A DNA stretch of 64,000 nt from assembly GCA_002794465.1 (NCBI GenBank), contig MTSL01000072.1:32052-96051 (forward strand), given 5' to 3'. Position 1 is the first letter of the stretch; each line of letters opens with the position of its first letter. Positions 1 through 11,693 of this stretch are shown piece by piece. The position numbers and the translations under genes are program-made. The notes beneath the pieces were generated by a model that made no database searches, had not been told where the DNA came from, and was given only the letters and a program-made list of their open reading frames with translations. This stretch comes from Paramicrosporidium saccamoebae (taxonomy: Eukaryota > Rozellomycota).

Positions 1-58
1 AATATACTGCATGGTATACATCGGAATACTCGCCCTCACCATCGGGAAGGATCATCAT
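1..58 (-). CDS. possible 5' end of a gene running off the left edge
   Basis: On the minus strand an ATGATG at 58-53 opens a frame of 19 codons (MMILPDGEGEYSDVYHAVY) that reaches the window edge without a stop. Upstream, between 58 and the 3' end of the next minus-strand gene at 236, there are three CCAAT/ATTGG-type pentamers (about 108-165), the kind of element seen before other starts here. No family can be recognised from 19 residues. A second open stretch in another frame lies just upstream but has no ATG, so I prefer this start. Weak call. Confidence 0.25.
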   Translation of the reverse strand, partial: MMILPDGEGEYSDVYHAVY

Positions 59-235
59 AGTGATATGGAAAGGGACGACCGGCTATGTGGAGATTGAAGC
101 CAATCAGTGGCCCCCAAAGCCATGCGCCAGTAACCAATCGCTTCTTGGCCTGGTAATCCAATGGTATCTCCAAGGTAGGTTCTTCAGCCCAACGCAGTGT
201 ATTATCGTTTAGTGTAGTGTAAATGGTTTATTAAC

Positions 236-532
236 TTAGTAGTGGTATGGGGCGCTTGGCTGTTGTTGTGAGTGTGAAAACGTATGTTGATATTGTGGGG
301 GAGGCTGTTGCTGGACGGGAACCGCATATACATGTTGCGGTGTCGGCGATGCCATATAAACGGGCGTTGCCGGGTGTGAGACAACAATCTGTGGCCGTGG
401 CGTCATTACCACTCTTGGCTGGTAAGTGGTAGCGTGAGATGTTGTAGAGTTTCGATTCTTTATAACCAATACAAGCGCCATGATGGCGAAGAATACCCCA
501 AAGAAAACAAATAATGCAGCCTGACTGTTCAT
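236..532 (-). CDS. small single-pass membrane protein, unknown function
   Basis: Encodes 98 residues with no intron. Residues about 6-24 are a hydrophobic segment (FVFFGVFFAIMALVLVI) followed by a basic KNRN, which predicts one membrane helix with the N-terminus outside and the tail in the cytosol. The tail is rich in Pro, Gln, His and Tyr (for example VQQQPPPQYQ) and is probably disordered. The stop codon TAA is followed after three bases by AATAAA, a likely polyadenylation signal. It resembles in plan, not in sequence, the small single-pass proteins at 15-19.6 kb. No family recognised. Confidence 0.6.
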   Translation of the reverse strand: MNSQAALFVFFGVFFAIMALVLVIKNRNSTTSHATTYQPRVVMTPRPQIVVSHPATPVYMASPTPQHVYAVPVQQQPPPQYQHTFSHSQQQPSAPYHY

Positions 533-816
533 GCGGTTAAAAGGGTTCTAGCAGCCCTACACAGCCTTCAGCCTCTCTGGCCAGGCATATATACTGCTGT
601 CCAATGAGTTGAATGCCATGCTGGACTACCATTTGCCCAAAGCACAAGGTCTTGGCGAATAGATTGTGGTTTTTCCATCAAAGGCCCCATGCTAATAAAA
701 GTGTTCTCCGTAACCGTTGGCGTACAACGGACAAGTTTTCAACTCTGCATCCTCGATTATCGCGTAAATTTCCAGAGCTAGCAATTATGTAGTCCTCGCC
801 GCCAGGGGTCCAAAGG

Positions 817-1803
817 ATGACTGTGGCCGAGCCCGAAGCTTCCATGGAGGGATCCGCTAAACCGGATGTGTCCAAGATGCTCCTTAAATGCGAAGAGCTG
901 GTCGAGCGTTTTGAATACGACCTAGCACTCAAGTTTTGCGAACGGATCCTGTCTGTGGAGCCTCGTCACGTGGATGCACTGCAGATGAAGGCGACCATCC
1001 TCATCGATATGGGAGACGCAGAGGCTGCCCGAAACGTTCTTTTGAGTGCCACAGAGGCTGAGCCCGACTGCGGAGCAGAAAAATATATTGCCCTCGCGCA
1101 GCTTAGTGAAGGAGAGGAGGCGCTCGAATATTTTCAGCGTGCAGTAAAGATACTCCAGACTGGCGAACAAGATGAAGAAACCTTGCACACCCTCGCCTCT
1201 TTGTATTGTTCGATGGCAGAACTATTTTTAACGGATCTCTGTCTCGCCGAAGACGCAGAAACGCGTTGTGAGGAGTTTGTCCAGGCTGCTCTAGATGCCA
1301 GTCCCCAGAATTACGAAGCCCTTCAAACCATGTGCAGTATGCGACTCAGTCAGAATAGGGAAGAGGAGGCTGCTGAAGTCCTCAGCCAGTCCATCACCAA
1401 ATGGTCCTCTATCCCTTATGAAGACTCTGAGTATCCGTCTTTCGAGTTCCGTCTCACCTGCTCCCGTCTGCTAGTCGAGCTGGGCTCTTATGATCTTGCC
1501 CAATACATCTTGGAAGCGCTCTCCCAGGAGGATGACGAGATTATTGAGGTGTGGTATCTGCTTGCACTATCGCTCTACACACAGGGCAGTCTGTCCCCCG
1601 CTCACGAGGCGCTACTGAATGCAGAAAAGATGATGGAAGGTGTTATTCCAGAGCTGGTGGATGCTATTTCAGAGCTGAGAGAGGCCATTGGCACGCCCGA
1701 GACTCTTGGCGATGCGACGATGGAGGATGATGATAATAATACTGAAGAGGTTATGGACACTTGCACCGAGGATTCGGACGATCCAGCAGAAGAGGATCAA
1801 TAA
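817..1803 (+). CDS. acl4: TPR-repeat assembly chaperone, Acl4-like
   Basis: Encodes 328 residues without an intron; ATG at 817. The protein is built of helical TPR-like pairs from about residue 20 to 270 (for example the ALKFCERILSVEP and YEALQTMCSMRLSQN segments) and ends in a strongly acidic tail of about 25 residues rich in Asp, Glu and Asn. This plan, a TPR solenoid plus acidic C-terminus at about 330-390 residues, is that of yeast Acl4, which escorts newly made ribosomal protein uL4 (Rpl4) to pre-60S particles in the nucleus. Other TPR proteins are possible, but length and tail favour Acl4. A CCAATGAG motif lies about 215 bases upstream. Confidence 0.72.
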   Translation: MTVAEPEASMEGSAKPDVSKMLLKCEELVERFEYDLALKFCERILSVEPRHVDALQMKATILIDMGDAEAARNVLLSATEAEPDCGAEKYIALAQLSEGEEALEYFQRAVKILQTGEQDEETLHTLASLYCSMAELFLTDLCLAEDAETRCEEFVQAALDASPQNYEALQTMCSMRLSQNREEEAAEVLSQSITKWSSIPYEDSEYPSFEFRLTCSRLLVELGSYDLAQYILEALSQEDDEIIEVWYLLALSLYTQGSLSPAHEALLNAEKMMEGVIPELVDAISELREAIGTPETLGDATMEDDDNNTEEVMDTCTEDSDDPAEEDQ

Positions 1804-1840
1804 ATTCTTAGATTTAAGGGAAATGTGAGAATTAGGTTTA

Positions 1841-3747
1841 ATGGCTACGTTGAATGTGACTGTTAACAAGCGGCCTTGGTCGCTGTATGTACTGAGGATA
1901 CGGGCGGGAATACTTCCGGAACCGTTTGGGCTATGCAGCATGACTGTCTCTGGTAGTCCAGATCCACATTACCTTCGATTCGCCTCCGACCCGACAATTA
2001 GTGATAATACTGTGGAGCTGCCCACCTGGCTTTTCAACTACATGAACTGTCCGTCGATGGTGGATATTCAGGCAGTCAAGGAATCTGGTATGGTCGCTCT
2101 TGCATCTGACATTTAGATATTGCGATTTGCGAGGAGATACAGGTTAGTGTCGACTCGAGCTGCCCGCTTCCATGCACCATGGCGACAATCATGAAAGAAG
2201 TCAAGGCCCAACTGTGTGGACACTACATTTCTCCAGCCTGTCGCATCCCAATAGTAGTATTTGGCACCCTGTTCTTCCTGCACTGCATGCCAATTACTAC
2301 AGCGGGCATTTTTAATTCTGACACAACACTAAGTCTGGCTTCAGTAGAGCCCACAGAAGATTTGGCATCGCCTCTCTATCAAGAACTGCAGGATAGATTC
2401 ACCCTGATTGACAAAGTGAGTAACCACGGCCTGTCCTCTAATCATGAACTGTCCTCTAACGTCCCCAATAATGGACTGCTCTCATATGTCCCCAATGTTT
2501 TCATGTTTACAGATCTCGACAGATGGCAGATATCTGGGTTAGTAGCAAATATTTCCAAGGATCGGACAGTTTTATACCCCCCATTATCATTACTATTCAA
2601 TCACATCGAGTTGGATTCGTTTGAGGAGGAGCATGAAAGAAGGATAAAAATGTTCCAACAGTGGTGGGACGAGTACGCTGTAGGTTCCGTGATACTCATC
2701 TTGACGAATATGGAACTACTTGATACCAAGACATTGGATATAGTGTCAGACAAGATTCGAAAATCAACTGGTGCCTTTGTAATGTTTTCCAGGAAAGATG
2801 AGGTAGAGCGGTTCGGACGTTTATTTCCACGTCTCGCCATTATAAAGGAACCATCAAAGACTTTGATCTGGAACGCAGAGACTGATTTCATCGATTCTTT
2901 CAACCAGACAATTAAAGGACTGTCTCCTGAGGAATCAAAGAAGAACATTGAGGCAGGATTGCAGACGGCAGAACTCGAGCAGGTGGGAAGGCCACTGGCG
3001 ACTGGCTTGTCGTCGTGGGATCGCATATGTGGATACAGAGACATCAAGACACGACTTCAGGATCTGTTGTACAAAGGGGCCCGCGATCCGGAAAGAATGC
3101 TAAAGCTGGGTCTGGCGCCTGTCAAAGGGATCCTTCTCCACGGACCCTCCGGGTGCGGCAAGACGGAAATTGTCAAAGCCATCGCCAATGACGCCGTCTT
3201 TCCTGTCATCAAGATCCAGCCAACTGACATACTCTCCAAATACCTTGGCGAGTCGGAATCCAAGCTGCGACAAGTTTTTTCCAAGGCTCGAGAGGTGCGG
3301 CCGTGTATTTTGTTCATTGACAACATTGAAGTGCTGGGAGGGAGACGAAACATTGGCGGTAGCGACACGACTGGCTCAAGTGAGCGGCTGCTTAGCACGC
3401 TTTTGAATGAGATGGATGGGATTGCCGAGTCTCTCGGAGTTATTTTGGTCTGTTGTACCAATCGACTGGAAGATCTGGACGAGGCACTAGTGCGACCCGG
3501 CCGACTTGATCATCACATTCACATTCCATTGCCTACTCGGGACGACTTGAGAGAGCTACTCGATATCTGGTGTGAAAAGTTGCAAATCGACCTAGACTGC
3601 CCTGACAACCTTTGCAATCTCCTCTCCGAACGATCGTGTGCCAATGTTCTTGCCATTTTGAACGAATTTGCTCTAAGCAATCTAGACGCACCCCTCCCTT
3701 TGCAGTCATCGGAACTAATGAAATTTATAATGCTCTGTGAGTCTTGA
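1841..3747 (+). CDS. CDC48/AFG2-family AAA+ ATPase with one intact ATPase module
   Basis: Two exons, 1841-2087 and 2117-3747, joined by a 29-nt intron with CTGAC before TTTAG, give 625 residues. Residues about 1-140 look like a CDC48-type N-domain: the stretch VKAQLCGHY..CRIPIVVFG matches the pattern of the domain's second half. About 180-370 is a divergent region with no Walker motif, where a first AAA module would be. A canonical module follows, with Walker A GPSGCGKT near 425 and the arginine-finger region RPGRLDHHI. Walker B reads LFIDN, so the usual catalytic Glu is Asn. A short coding repeat (NHGLSSNHELSSN) sits between. AFG2/SPATA5L1 is the closest type I can suggest; PEX1/PEX6 are alternatives. 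Confidence 0.78.
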
Positions 3748-3749
3748 GG

Positions 3750-3951
3750 TTGAATCGTGGATGGTGAACCTTTTGAAATTGTATATAATGGATGGCTCCA
3801 ATGATACCCTCTTAACATTGTATAGAATCAACGGCTCTAGTGACAAGCTCTCAACATTGTATAGAACAGGCGTTTTGAATATCTCGTATCTTACAATACA
3901 TAAAATAAACGTTCCTAATAACAGACTATCGTATTTTACAGGATAAAGAAT
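3750..3951. repeat. degenerate 39-bp tandem repeat, about five copies
   Basis: Units beginning ATTGTATA are spaced 39 bases apart (for example 3779 and 3818) and share CTCTCAAC or CTCTTAAC at their ends. Because 39 is a multiple of three, the minus strand shows 13-residue repeats (LYNVESLSLEPLI, LYNVKRVSLEPSI) in a fortuitous frame. The array fills the space between the AAA+ gene and Spt3, ending about 20 bases before the Spt3 start. Confidence 0.8.
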
Positions 3952-3972
3952 AAACAATTTTCCTGGTTCCTG

Positions 3973-4922
3973 ATGGGTGACTCGGTAAGATATTGACATT
4001 CGGACGGACGGTTGACCGGTAGGAACCAAAGACGCGATATTCTTCGGAAATTCAGGCCATGATGTACACCTTTGGGGATGTCCGGACCCCGCTCCCTTCT
4101 AGTGCCCAGCTGATAGAACAGATAGTGCGCAAACAAATTATCGATATTATAATCCAAGCATCGCATACCGCCCAGAACATCCGAAACGCACGCAGTCTGT
4201 CGGCTGAAGACGTCATTTTCACCATCCGCCGGGATGCGATCAAAGTTGCGCGTCTGCAAGAGTTCCTCTCGTGGAAAGACTTGCGCAAGACGGCTCGACC
4301 CGCGGACGACGGACCGCTTGAGGCCCCCGACGAAGAACTATTCAGCATTGCTGACGACCGTCGCAAGAAAAAGACGGTGGCTCGTCTGCCATGGGACCCT
4401 ATTTCGGGTCTTGTTGCAGAGGCCACAGGCATTGAGACAGATCTTCTCAATGACGAGGTGGTTGGTGAAGAGGCAGAGGATGATATAAAGCGCCGTCTGA
4501 GGATGGCAGACATGATGACGCGGGACATGAGTCGGGAAGAGTACATGGAATACAGCGAATGTCGTCAGGCCAGCTTTACCTACAAGAAGGCTAAAAAGTT
4601 CCGTGACTGGATCAACCCGGCACAATACGTAGATTTCCGTCTGAATGACGACGTGGTGGAGATTATGGGATTTTTGGCGTGGGAGATGGTGCGAAAGCTG
4701 ACCGAGGTGGCACTGGGGATGAAACGGAGCGAAATGGTAGAGGCCATTGAGGGCAATGTGAGTGAGGAGGGATGTCGAATGTTCTCCAGTCCTCTGGAAA
4801 AGACGGCAATCACGCCGGAACATCTCCATGCGGCTGTCATCAAAATCGACAAAGACAATAGAGACCCATATGAGGTGCTCCTTGCAGCGCCCTTGTATCG
4901 GAGACGAGTGCGACTCTTCTAA
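3973..4922 (+). CDS. spt3: SAGA subunit Spt3 (two histone folds)
   Basis: Exon 1 is only 12 bases (ATG GGT GAC TCG, 3973-3984). A 38-nt intron (GTAAG..TAG, 3985-4022) follows, then exon 2 at 4023-4922, giving 303 residues. The short first exon is supported because exon 2 opens upstream of the first internal ATG with YSSEIQAMMYTFGD, the conserved start of Spt3. Two histone-fold halves are visible: residues about 15-110 (RSLSAEDVIFTIRRD, LSWKDLRK) and about 195-295. Spt3 recruits TBP within SAGA. The length equals that of fungal Spt3 (about 300-340). Confidence 0.9.
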
Positions 4923-5292
4923 GCGACCAGTAATCCTTCTAGACGATCGTTTGTACATGAATATATATGGCGAATTTCACATTGTGAGGTTTGAAAGTGC
5001 CTTGAGAGTTTTTGATCCACATATATGAGAGGTAGCGGATTAATCAGCAGGGTTATTGCCAAGATTAGACTAACCATCAAGCGGTGGGACTGTGAAAAGT
5101 TGTCAAATTAAGGATAATAGACGAGTTCTCTTTCGTCCGATAGCATATGTAGCATCACCTTTATCACGCATTAATGTATTTATAACGATGACTGTTGATA
5201 CTGACTGGCTCTAGTGATCACTTATTTATTAGTGTATCAATGCCATCAGAGAATGAAACGTCGGGCCGGCCATTCATGCGTCTTTACATAAA
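4923..5292. other. intergenic region, nothing recognised
   Basis: 370 bases between Spt3 and the GTPase gene, AT-rich, with several ATATATG-type words and ATTTATTAG near 5223. No convincing open frame, RNA gene or tandem repeat was seen. It must hold the 3' end of Spt3 and the promoter of the next gene. Confidence 0.6.
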
Positions 5293-7000
5293 ATGAATTT
5301 TACATTAATGGGCATGTCGTGTCGACAGGGACTGTTGCATTGTCTGGAGCATAAATGCAGTCTCCCTCCAGAGGTAGAGGAGGGCAATGTAGAATACAAA
5401 TACCGACTAAAGCCTGACATGCCGGAACAGCGACTGAGTCAACTGAAGAGCCAGCTGCAGTGGCGACTGACCGAGCATGGGGAATGCTACTACATGATAG
5501 GGTAGTTGAGGTTTATTGGCCTCACTGGATAGGGTTGCTGACGATGGGACCATCCATGGACTGCACAAGAACGACCTGGATGACTCGTTGGAGGTGCTGG
5601 CACGCATGTGCAGTGGTGTTGGAGCACAAATTGCCGGCACTGAGGAACGACGGGTATCTCGTCGACCAGAGCTTTATGCAGCAGAAGTACGAGTGTGCTT
5701 GACAGCGCCACAGGCAACAACGAGTCGTCGGACAGTCAAAGTGGCGTTTGTGGGCGACACTGACAGCGGCAAGTCCACGCTGGTGGGGGTGCTTAGTGGC
5801 GGAGCATTGGATGACGGAAAGGGATCAGTACGACTTAGCCTGCTGCGCCATCGCCACGAAGTAATTTCAGGACAAACATCGTCGTTGGCCGTCGAATTTC
5901 TGCCCTTTGACGACGAAACCAAAACGCCGATTCGTCACGACTACGATAGTCTTGAACCGCTGCCACTGACAAAGCAGAAGCAGTTGTTGGATGCTGGTCG
6001 TGTGGCACAGTTTCTTGATCTGGCAGGAGATGTGCGATATCAAAAGACGACCTACTCTGCCCTAACGAGCTGGGCGACGCCAGATTGGATCTGTGTCGTG
6101 GTATCAGCAACAGCCGAAATCGAGTCATTGCGAGATTGGCTGACGCTGGTGTTGGGTCTAGAAATTCCCTTTTTTATAGTGCTCAGCAAAACTGATTTGG
6201 TTGATTCCGCAACTGTATTGCGTCACGCCACGCAGATTCCTGAATATATTGCAGAACTGCGTCGGACGCTCTTCGGAGTGTCAGTGCCGCCTTATGCAGT
6301 GTCTCTGTTACGCGTGTCCAATGTGACGGGGGAGGGGATAGAGAATCTGACTAACCATTTCTATCGTCTGCGGCCACGTCGCAATGTGAGGCTGATGAAT
6401 TATCTTTTGGACACTTTTCCTGAACAGGACGGTCTGTTCTGCGTGGAGGGCGTACAGAGTTTCCCTGATGTGGGAACTGTGCTGATGGGCACAGTACTGC
6501 ATGGTGCCATTTCCGTAGGAAGTGTCGCGCAGGTGGGGCCTACTGCGGGTGGCGATTTTATCTCTGTCACTTTAAATTCGGCCCATCGGATGCGACTCTC
6601 CACGCCGACCGTCTTTCCCGGCCAATTGGTGACAATTGCCATTGAGCCGGCGACAGCAGTTGCACAGATCCACAAAGGTTCCATCCTCGCCGTCACTGAT
6701 AGCAATGTCGGGCGACTAGAAATGACCAACACAATTGAGGCCGATGTCATTGGTTGCAGTGCGGAACAAGCCGCTGCAGTGACCACAGCTGAACCGGTGC
6801 ATGGAATGCTTTATTGGATGGGCAGTCGATGGACGGCGCAACTGACGTCACTACACACCTTCTATGGCGAGATTAAGCTAAGGGCTTCGTTTTTGTTGGT
6901 TGAGGCGCACGCTTCCCCCCTCCCTGGATCGCGAGTAATTTTTGTTGGTCCACATTTCCGGATTGAGGGTCTAGTTCATCTACCCCTCGTTGCGCAATGA
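5293..7000 (+). CDS. translational GTPase of the GTPBP1/GTPBP2 family
   Basis: Exons 5293-5501 and 5533-7000 with a 31-nt intron; 558 residues. Exon 1 carries the family's N-terminal signature (LPPEVEEGNVEYK, then QLQWRLTEHG), and the join gives GECYYMIGVADDGTIHGL in frame. G1 is GDTDSGKST, G3 DLAG and G4 SKTD, followed by EF-Tu-type beta-barrel domains 2 and 3. GTPBP1/2 proteins are ribosome-associated GTPases related to eEF1A and linked to mRNA surveillance and ribosome rescue. Fungi such as budding yeast lack a close GTPBP1, so its presence fits an early-diverging lineage (knowledge, not seen here). Start chosen as the first ATG of exon 1; ATG at 5311 is an alternative. Confidence 0.9.
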
Positions 7001-7310
7001 GCGCAGAGTAGCACATTTATAAACGCATCCAATCAAGGAGTCTTTCAATACCTATAGATTTGGCAATATGGCGAATGTCGGGAATTGAGATCCCAATTCA
7101 TTGAACGTAGTATATTTAAAAATTACATTGATTACGCTTCTACCCCTCCAAAGTCATATTTGCAACCGAAGATTAAAACATACAGTTGCAACAATTCGAC
7201 ATTAAACCCATTCCACAGTCAATAGAGTTGCCCACAATGATCGTGATTTCTAGAATGGCTCTACTCCAATACCAACTCGGTAAGGTGGCTCTACACTGAA
7301 ACCATTACAT
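7001..7310. other. 3'-to-3' intergenic region
   Basis: 310 bases between two convergent genes. Contains a CCAATCAAGG word near 7029 and several near-AATAAA words, but no convincing frame or RNA gene. Confidence 0.5.
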
Positions 7311-8387
7311 TTATAACGGCTCCACTCCTAAATGGTTTGCCGAGGGTCGGTCGTTCCAATGCAGACAACGGGCCAGACCATTGAACCAGTCTCGAGTCTG
7401 ATCCTCACGACACACAGTGGGCACTGGAAAGTTGGAGGAGCTGACGGCAATCTCATCGCCCCGATTCAGCTCCATCCGAGCCCGTCCATCAAATGACGCC
7501 CAGGCATTGCCCCGGCTTCCTTCGTTGACACGGATCACCAATTCTACCGAGTCGGGCAATAGGAGCGGTCGGAAAGAGAGGGTATGTGGACAGATGGGAG
7601 TAATAAGTATGGCGGGTACGCCTGGATGGATTACTGAACCTCCTGCCGCCATGGAGTATGCTGTAGAACCTGTGGGAGTTGCAACGATCAATCCATCTGC
7701 TTGTACTGTTGTCATCCGTGTTCCATCTACAAACACATCCAAAGTTGTCATTGGCGAGGTCCCCCTGTCAACGACTAACTCGTTCAGCACGTGGTACGTC
7801 ACAGGACCCTTTTCCCGACGAACTTCACAACTCAATCGCATCCGAATGTTCACGCGACATCCCTCTGTGACAATCTGTTGCAGCACCTGGGGGTGTTGTA
7901 CCAATGAATATGTGTTCAGAAATCCCACGGTGCCTGAATGGAACGACACAATAGGCGGTACTACTTCTTGGAATAGCCACGCTGCTCCCAATACTGTTCC
8001 GTCGCCTCCCACTGTCACTACCAAATCCACCGTCTCTGGACAGCCGTGCATGATCCGATCTCCGTGGATTTCAGTGAGCGTTTCCGGAAGCCACACTATT
8101 GTGGTCTGTCCCGCCGGTGTGTCCTCCAGCAGATATTGCACCACCTCTCGGATCAGTCCCACCAGAGTCGGGTCCTCTTTGTGGACAACGAGAAAGTTGG
8201 TTGGCCAGTCGGGGTCGCTCCATGAAAGCCGCAGTTTCGAAAGATATTTGGCCGCTTCTCTTACGTGTACACTGTGCTGTGCCATGGTTTGTGGCGGCGG
8301 GGAATGGCGCACCGGACATTCTCCAGACGTTGCGTTGTTGATGGGTAATAGGCAAGGTGCGAACTGCCACAATGACTCTTCCGACAT
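7311..8387 (-). CDS. NAD(H) kinase
   Basis: Intronless, 358 residues from the first ATG at 8387. Shows the NAD kinase signature GGDGT (VVTVGGDGTVLGA), the NE motif (LNELVVDRG), PTGSTAYS and a C-terminal beta-rich domain, as in Utr1/Pos5. The enzyme phosphorylates NAD(H) with ATP to make NADP(H). The N-terminal 45 residues are not conserved and show no clear presequence, so a cytosolic form is likely. An ATTGG (CCAAT on the plus strand, 8392-8396) ends four bases before the ATG, an unusually close position. Confidence 0.93.
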   Translation of the reverse strand: MSEESLWQFAPCLLPINNATSGECPVRHSPPPQTMAQHSVHVREAAKYLSKLRLSWSDPDWPTNFLVVHKEDPTLVGLIREVVQYLLEDTPAGQTTIVWLPETLTEIHGDRIMHGCPETVDLVVTVGGDGTVLGAAWLFQEVVPPIVSFHSGTVGFLNTYSLVQHPQVLQQIVTEGCRVNIRMRLSCEVRREKGPVTYHVLNELVVDRGTSPMTTLDVFVDGTRMTTVQADGLIVATPTGSTAYSMAAGGSVIHPGVPAILITPICPHTLSFRPLLLPDSVELVIRVNEGSRGNAWASFDGRARMELNRGDEIAVSSSNFPVPTVCREDQTRDWFNGLARCLHWNDRPSANHLGVEPL

Positions 8388-8702
8388 TCCGCCAATCAAC
8401 GCGTCGAATAAAGTGTGTTGTACACGGGATATTATAGTATTGCAGTGTGTTGTGGATTATATACTAGTAGTCATCCAGTGTGAATAATTCAAGGTAGCAT
8501 CTAGTGTTGCTTACGCCAGTATGGCTAATACAATGTGGCTCATCGGTACTTGATGGCGTGATATGCGTAATACAAAGAAGGTCATAGGCTATAATAGTAT
8601 AGACAAAGTCATAATATATTGGTATTTAGGAGATCGGTTGGTGCATTTGGATAGCATAGACACATCCAATATTTCTACAGCGCAATGGCATTGGTATCTA
8701 CA
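8388..8702. other. intergenic region between NAD kinase and CSC1 channel genes
   Basis: 315 bases; both neighbours are on the minus strand, so this holds the NAD kinase promoter (with CCAAT at 8392) and the 3' flank of the channel gene. No gene or repeat array seen. Confidence 0.5.
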
Positions 8703-11442
8703 TTAGCTTGGGCGGGTGGCATCCTTGACTGCATGGAACAGCAGTGGCGGTACCATAATGTAGGGATAGCGCTTGAAAATGATGGGGTTGCAATAGGGAT
8801 TTGTTGCCGTCTCTCCAAACTGCGCATCATCTGTCAGTGCAAACAGTCGACTTTCCTGTTCTCCAAAGTCGTATGGAACTGTCTCGTAATGACGTTCCTT
8901 TATTGCCACCTTGGGACCCACAATGGAAGGCATTTCATCCTTTTCCCCGTCGTACAAATCCTCGCCTGCCTCCCGGGCAACCCTTCGTATAGTCTGCGCC
9001 TGCTTCTCTTGCATTTGGACGGAGAGACGGTCAACGCGATCAGATGCTTCGCCGCCAAGAGGAAGGTAGGTGGAGCGTCGTCGAAAGACATTGCGAAGAA
9101 AGACGATCGCACAGACTGTGATGATGCAAAGCGGCACCATACATAGCGCCTGGATGGCGCCCTTCAAGAAACTGATTTGGATGATAGAGAACACTTGGCC
9201 CAGGATACAGCCCACCAGAATTGGCGTGGGGAGGAACATCCAATACTTTCCTCCACTCTCATGAGGAATCTCGTAGCAGAAAATAAAATGATATCGGAAC
9301 ACCAAATATGCCAGTCCGTAGAAAATAAGCCCTGCCAGACTGATGATGGGCGTCAGTGGGATGAACGCCATTGTCACCATGAACACAAAGACAATGTGCA
9401 CCGGGTACAATGCGCCCAGAAAGACTCGATCTGGCTCCCAATACATGGCTCGCTTCCGCAGACTCTTTCGCCAGATGATCCGTCGCAGCAGCTGCAGCAA
9501 TAATCCGCTGGGCTTTAGCAGCACAAACATTAGCGAAATTGCCGAACGTTGCAGGATGACGTTCATAAAGAACGCTGCATGTTCAGGCATCTGCGTCCGG
9601 AGTCGCACAATAATCTCGCCATATTGTCCGGTGATTACCTCTTCCAGCACTTTGAACAACGCCGAAGACAGCAGAAACACGACAAACGACTGCAGAAACA
9701 GTAGCCAGGTGTATTTTTCCAGCAAACTCTCCTGCACAGACGTCTTGCTCGTCCGTCCTTGGAAAATGGACAATCCGTACAGCATGTACGGGGCCACCAA
9801 TAGGAAAACATTGTACACGAGCGGGGCCAGAATACCCGTCAAAATGCCACGCAGACTGGGATATAGGCTCAACAGCTTACCCAAGTAGGGGATATACTCC
9901 TCCAGCGTCCGTGGCTCCAGCATTGGCGAGATTAAAAGGTCCGCCGAGGTGAAGAGAATGTTAACCATGACGTACAATATCGTTCCGATCAGTCTTCGGG
10001 TGAACCTTTCTCCCTGTGGACAGTATAAATTATCCCAGATAATGTCGTCTGGCGTGGGTGCTGGAGTCACTTCCATGGAGAAGGGGCGTCGACTAAGGAG
10101 AGTCTGCTCCGCAATGGTTGCAGACCGTTGTGATCCGAATAGCACAATGATCGACATGGAGGTGCCCCACATGGTCAAACCGTAATCTTTGACGTTCCCC
10201 TTGACTCCCAGGAACTGCCGCCAACTGACCATGGTTTTGTTATTCACCAGCAGATCTGCCTCTGTGGAGGGGGTGAAAATCTCCTCCTCGACATCATGAG
10301 GGGATTCGTCCATGTCAAGGACGTAGCGCTCATGGTCTGTGGCAAACCTTCGGGCCGCCTCCAGGAGCTCGTCGTCGCGTTGAATAAGCAGTTTGTATCG
10401 GAACGCAATGGAGTCCACCTCCTCGCCGGAAACCTTGTGTTTTGGCCGGAACTCGGCGAAATGATTCTCAACAATAAGGACCTTCATAATATCCTTCCGA
10501 CCTGCGGAGCCGATCCTTGCTAGCTCGCCATACGCAGCCTCCAGATCCTTTTTTGATTGTCCACGGGATGTACACAAGTGCGCCACAAGGTTGTCGTAAA
10601 ACTTTTGCAAATCGCCTTCCAGTTGTTCCAAGAGCTTGTTTCGATCAACCAGCATCTTCCTCACCTTCTTGCGACTCTGCACAATGACCACCGAGCTGAT
10701 ATCCTCAATTCCCATGTCGGCAAACATGGCAACAATTTCGGATTTACTGTATTTTGAGGACACATTGGTAATGACTACAGTTCGACTGGAGACACTGATG
10801 ACCTTCCGCGCATTGTCCATGTTGCCCAGAGTTCTGGACATTCTACGCATGGAGACTTGCGCAATGCAGCTATCCGGATTGCGCAAGAATACTTGGCGAT
10901 AAATCGAGAGGTTACGATAAAACATGTATAGTCCGTAGAACACTACAACTGCAGTGTAATAGTTAAAGGCAAGTGCGATCCACAGGGCGGACGGACCCGA
11001 TACGTGGGAGACGGAAAAGGTCGTGAACCATTGTCCTTGCACATCTTTGTTACCAAGAAAGTAGGCTGGACACAGAACCAGGATTGCCGGCACAGCCAAC
11101 ATAATGAGGATGCCGAGAATCAACTTGATGGTTTGCAGAAAAACAAACCCGTCCAGTCCCACCCATGGCAACAATTCGTCGTCTGTCATCTTCAGGGACG
11201 CCGTAATCCACTGGAACGGCCCACTTGGTATCAAGTTGGTCACTTTCCTAAACAGTCAGTCATGCGACATTAGTGTACTTTTTGGTGTTGATGACATTTG
11301 GCGCATACACCGGCTTGAAGACGAGCCGAACAATGCAAAAGACGATAAATAGCGGCACAAATATGCACGCACAAAAGACCAGATTGGTGAGGATACTCTG
11401 GTCCGGCGTAGCATTTTTCAGCAGCGGACCTCGAGCTGCCAT
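8703..11442 (-). CDS. CSC1/TMEM63-type osmosensitive cation channel
   Basis: Exons 11442-11279 and 11247-8703 around a 31-nt intron; 902 residues. Exon 1 supplies the first helix (FCACIFVPLFIVFCIVRLVF) and the family's VYAP motif. Exon 2 continues with the conserved PSGPFQWI and a domain of about 11 membrane helices interrupted by a large cytosolic loop (residues about 190-420) that contains RNP-like segments. The final 100 residues are cytosolic. CSC1/TMEM63 proteins are calcium-permeable channels gated by osmotic or mechanical stress in plasma or organelle membranes. A 21-nt alternative intron was rejected because 31 nt restores the conserved frame and normal size. Confidence 0.9.
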
Positions 11443-11693
11443 GGTCAGTTGTGGCCCCGGCGTGACTGGTCCTTAACTCTTGAAGCCGTACCAATTCGTT
11501 CATACTATGCTGACCAATCCCAGCGGGTGAAGCGAAACCCGTTTCGATTGAGCATGAGCCAATCAAGAGCCGAGAAAGTTTATTGAGAGCTTGCCTCTGG
11601 TTCTACAGTGAGCGACATGGCTGATTTGACGGACGAAGCAAACAATTTGTAATCCTGATCATACCTACGAGGTCAATGGCAGGTGATCCGGCT

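Noticed and set aside
3715-4029. 104-codon minus-strand frame with 13-residue repeats
   Set aside because: It is a by-product of the 39-bp tandem repeat and overlaps the Spt3 first exon and intron.
11257-11278. 21-nt intron in the CSC1 gene
   Set aside because: Donor GTCGCA is poor; the 31-nt alternative also keeps phase and matches the size of other introns.
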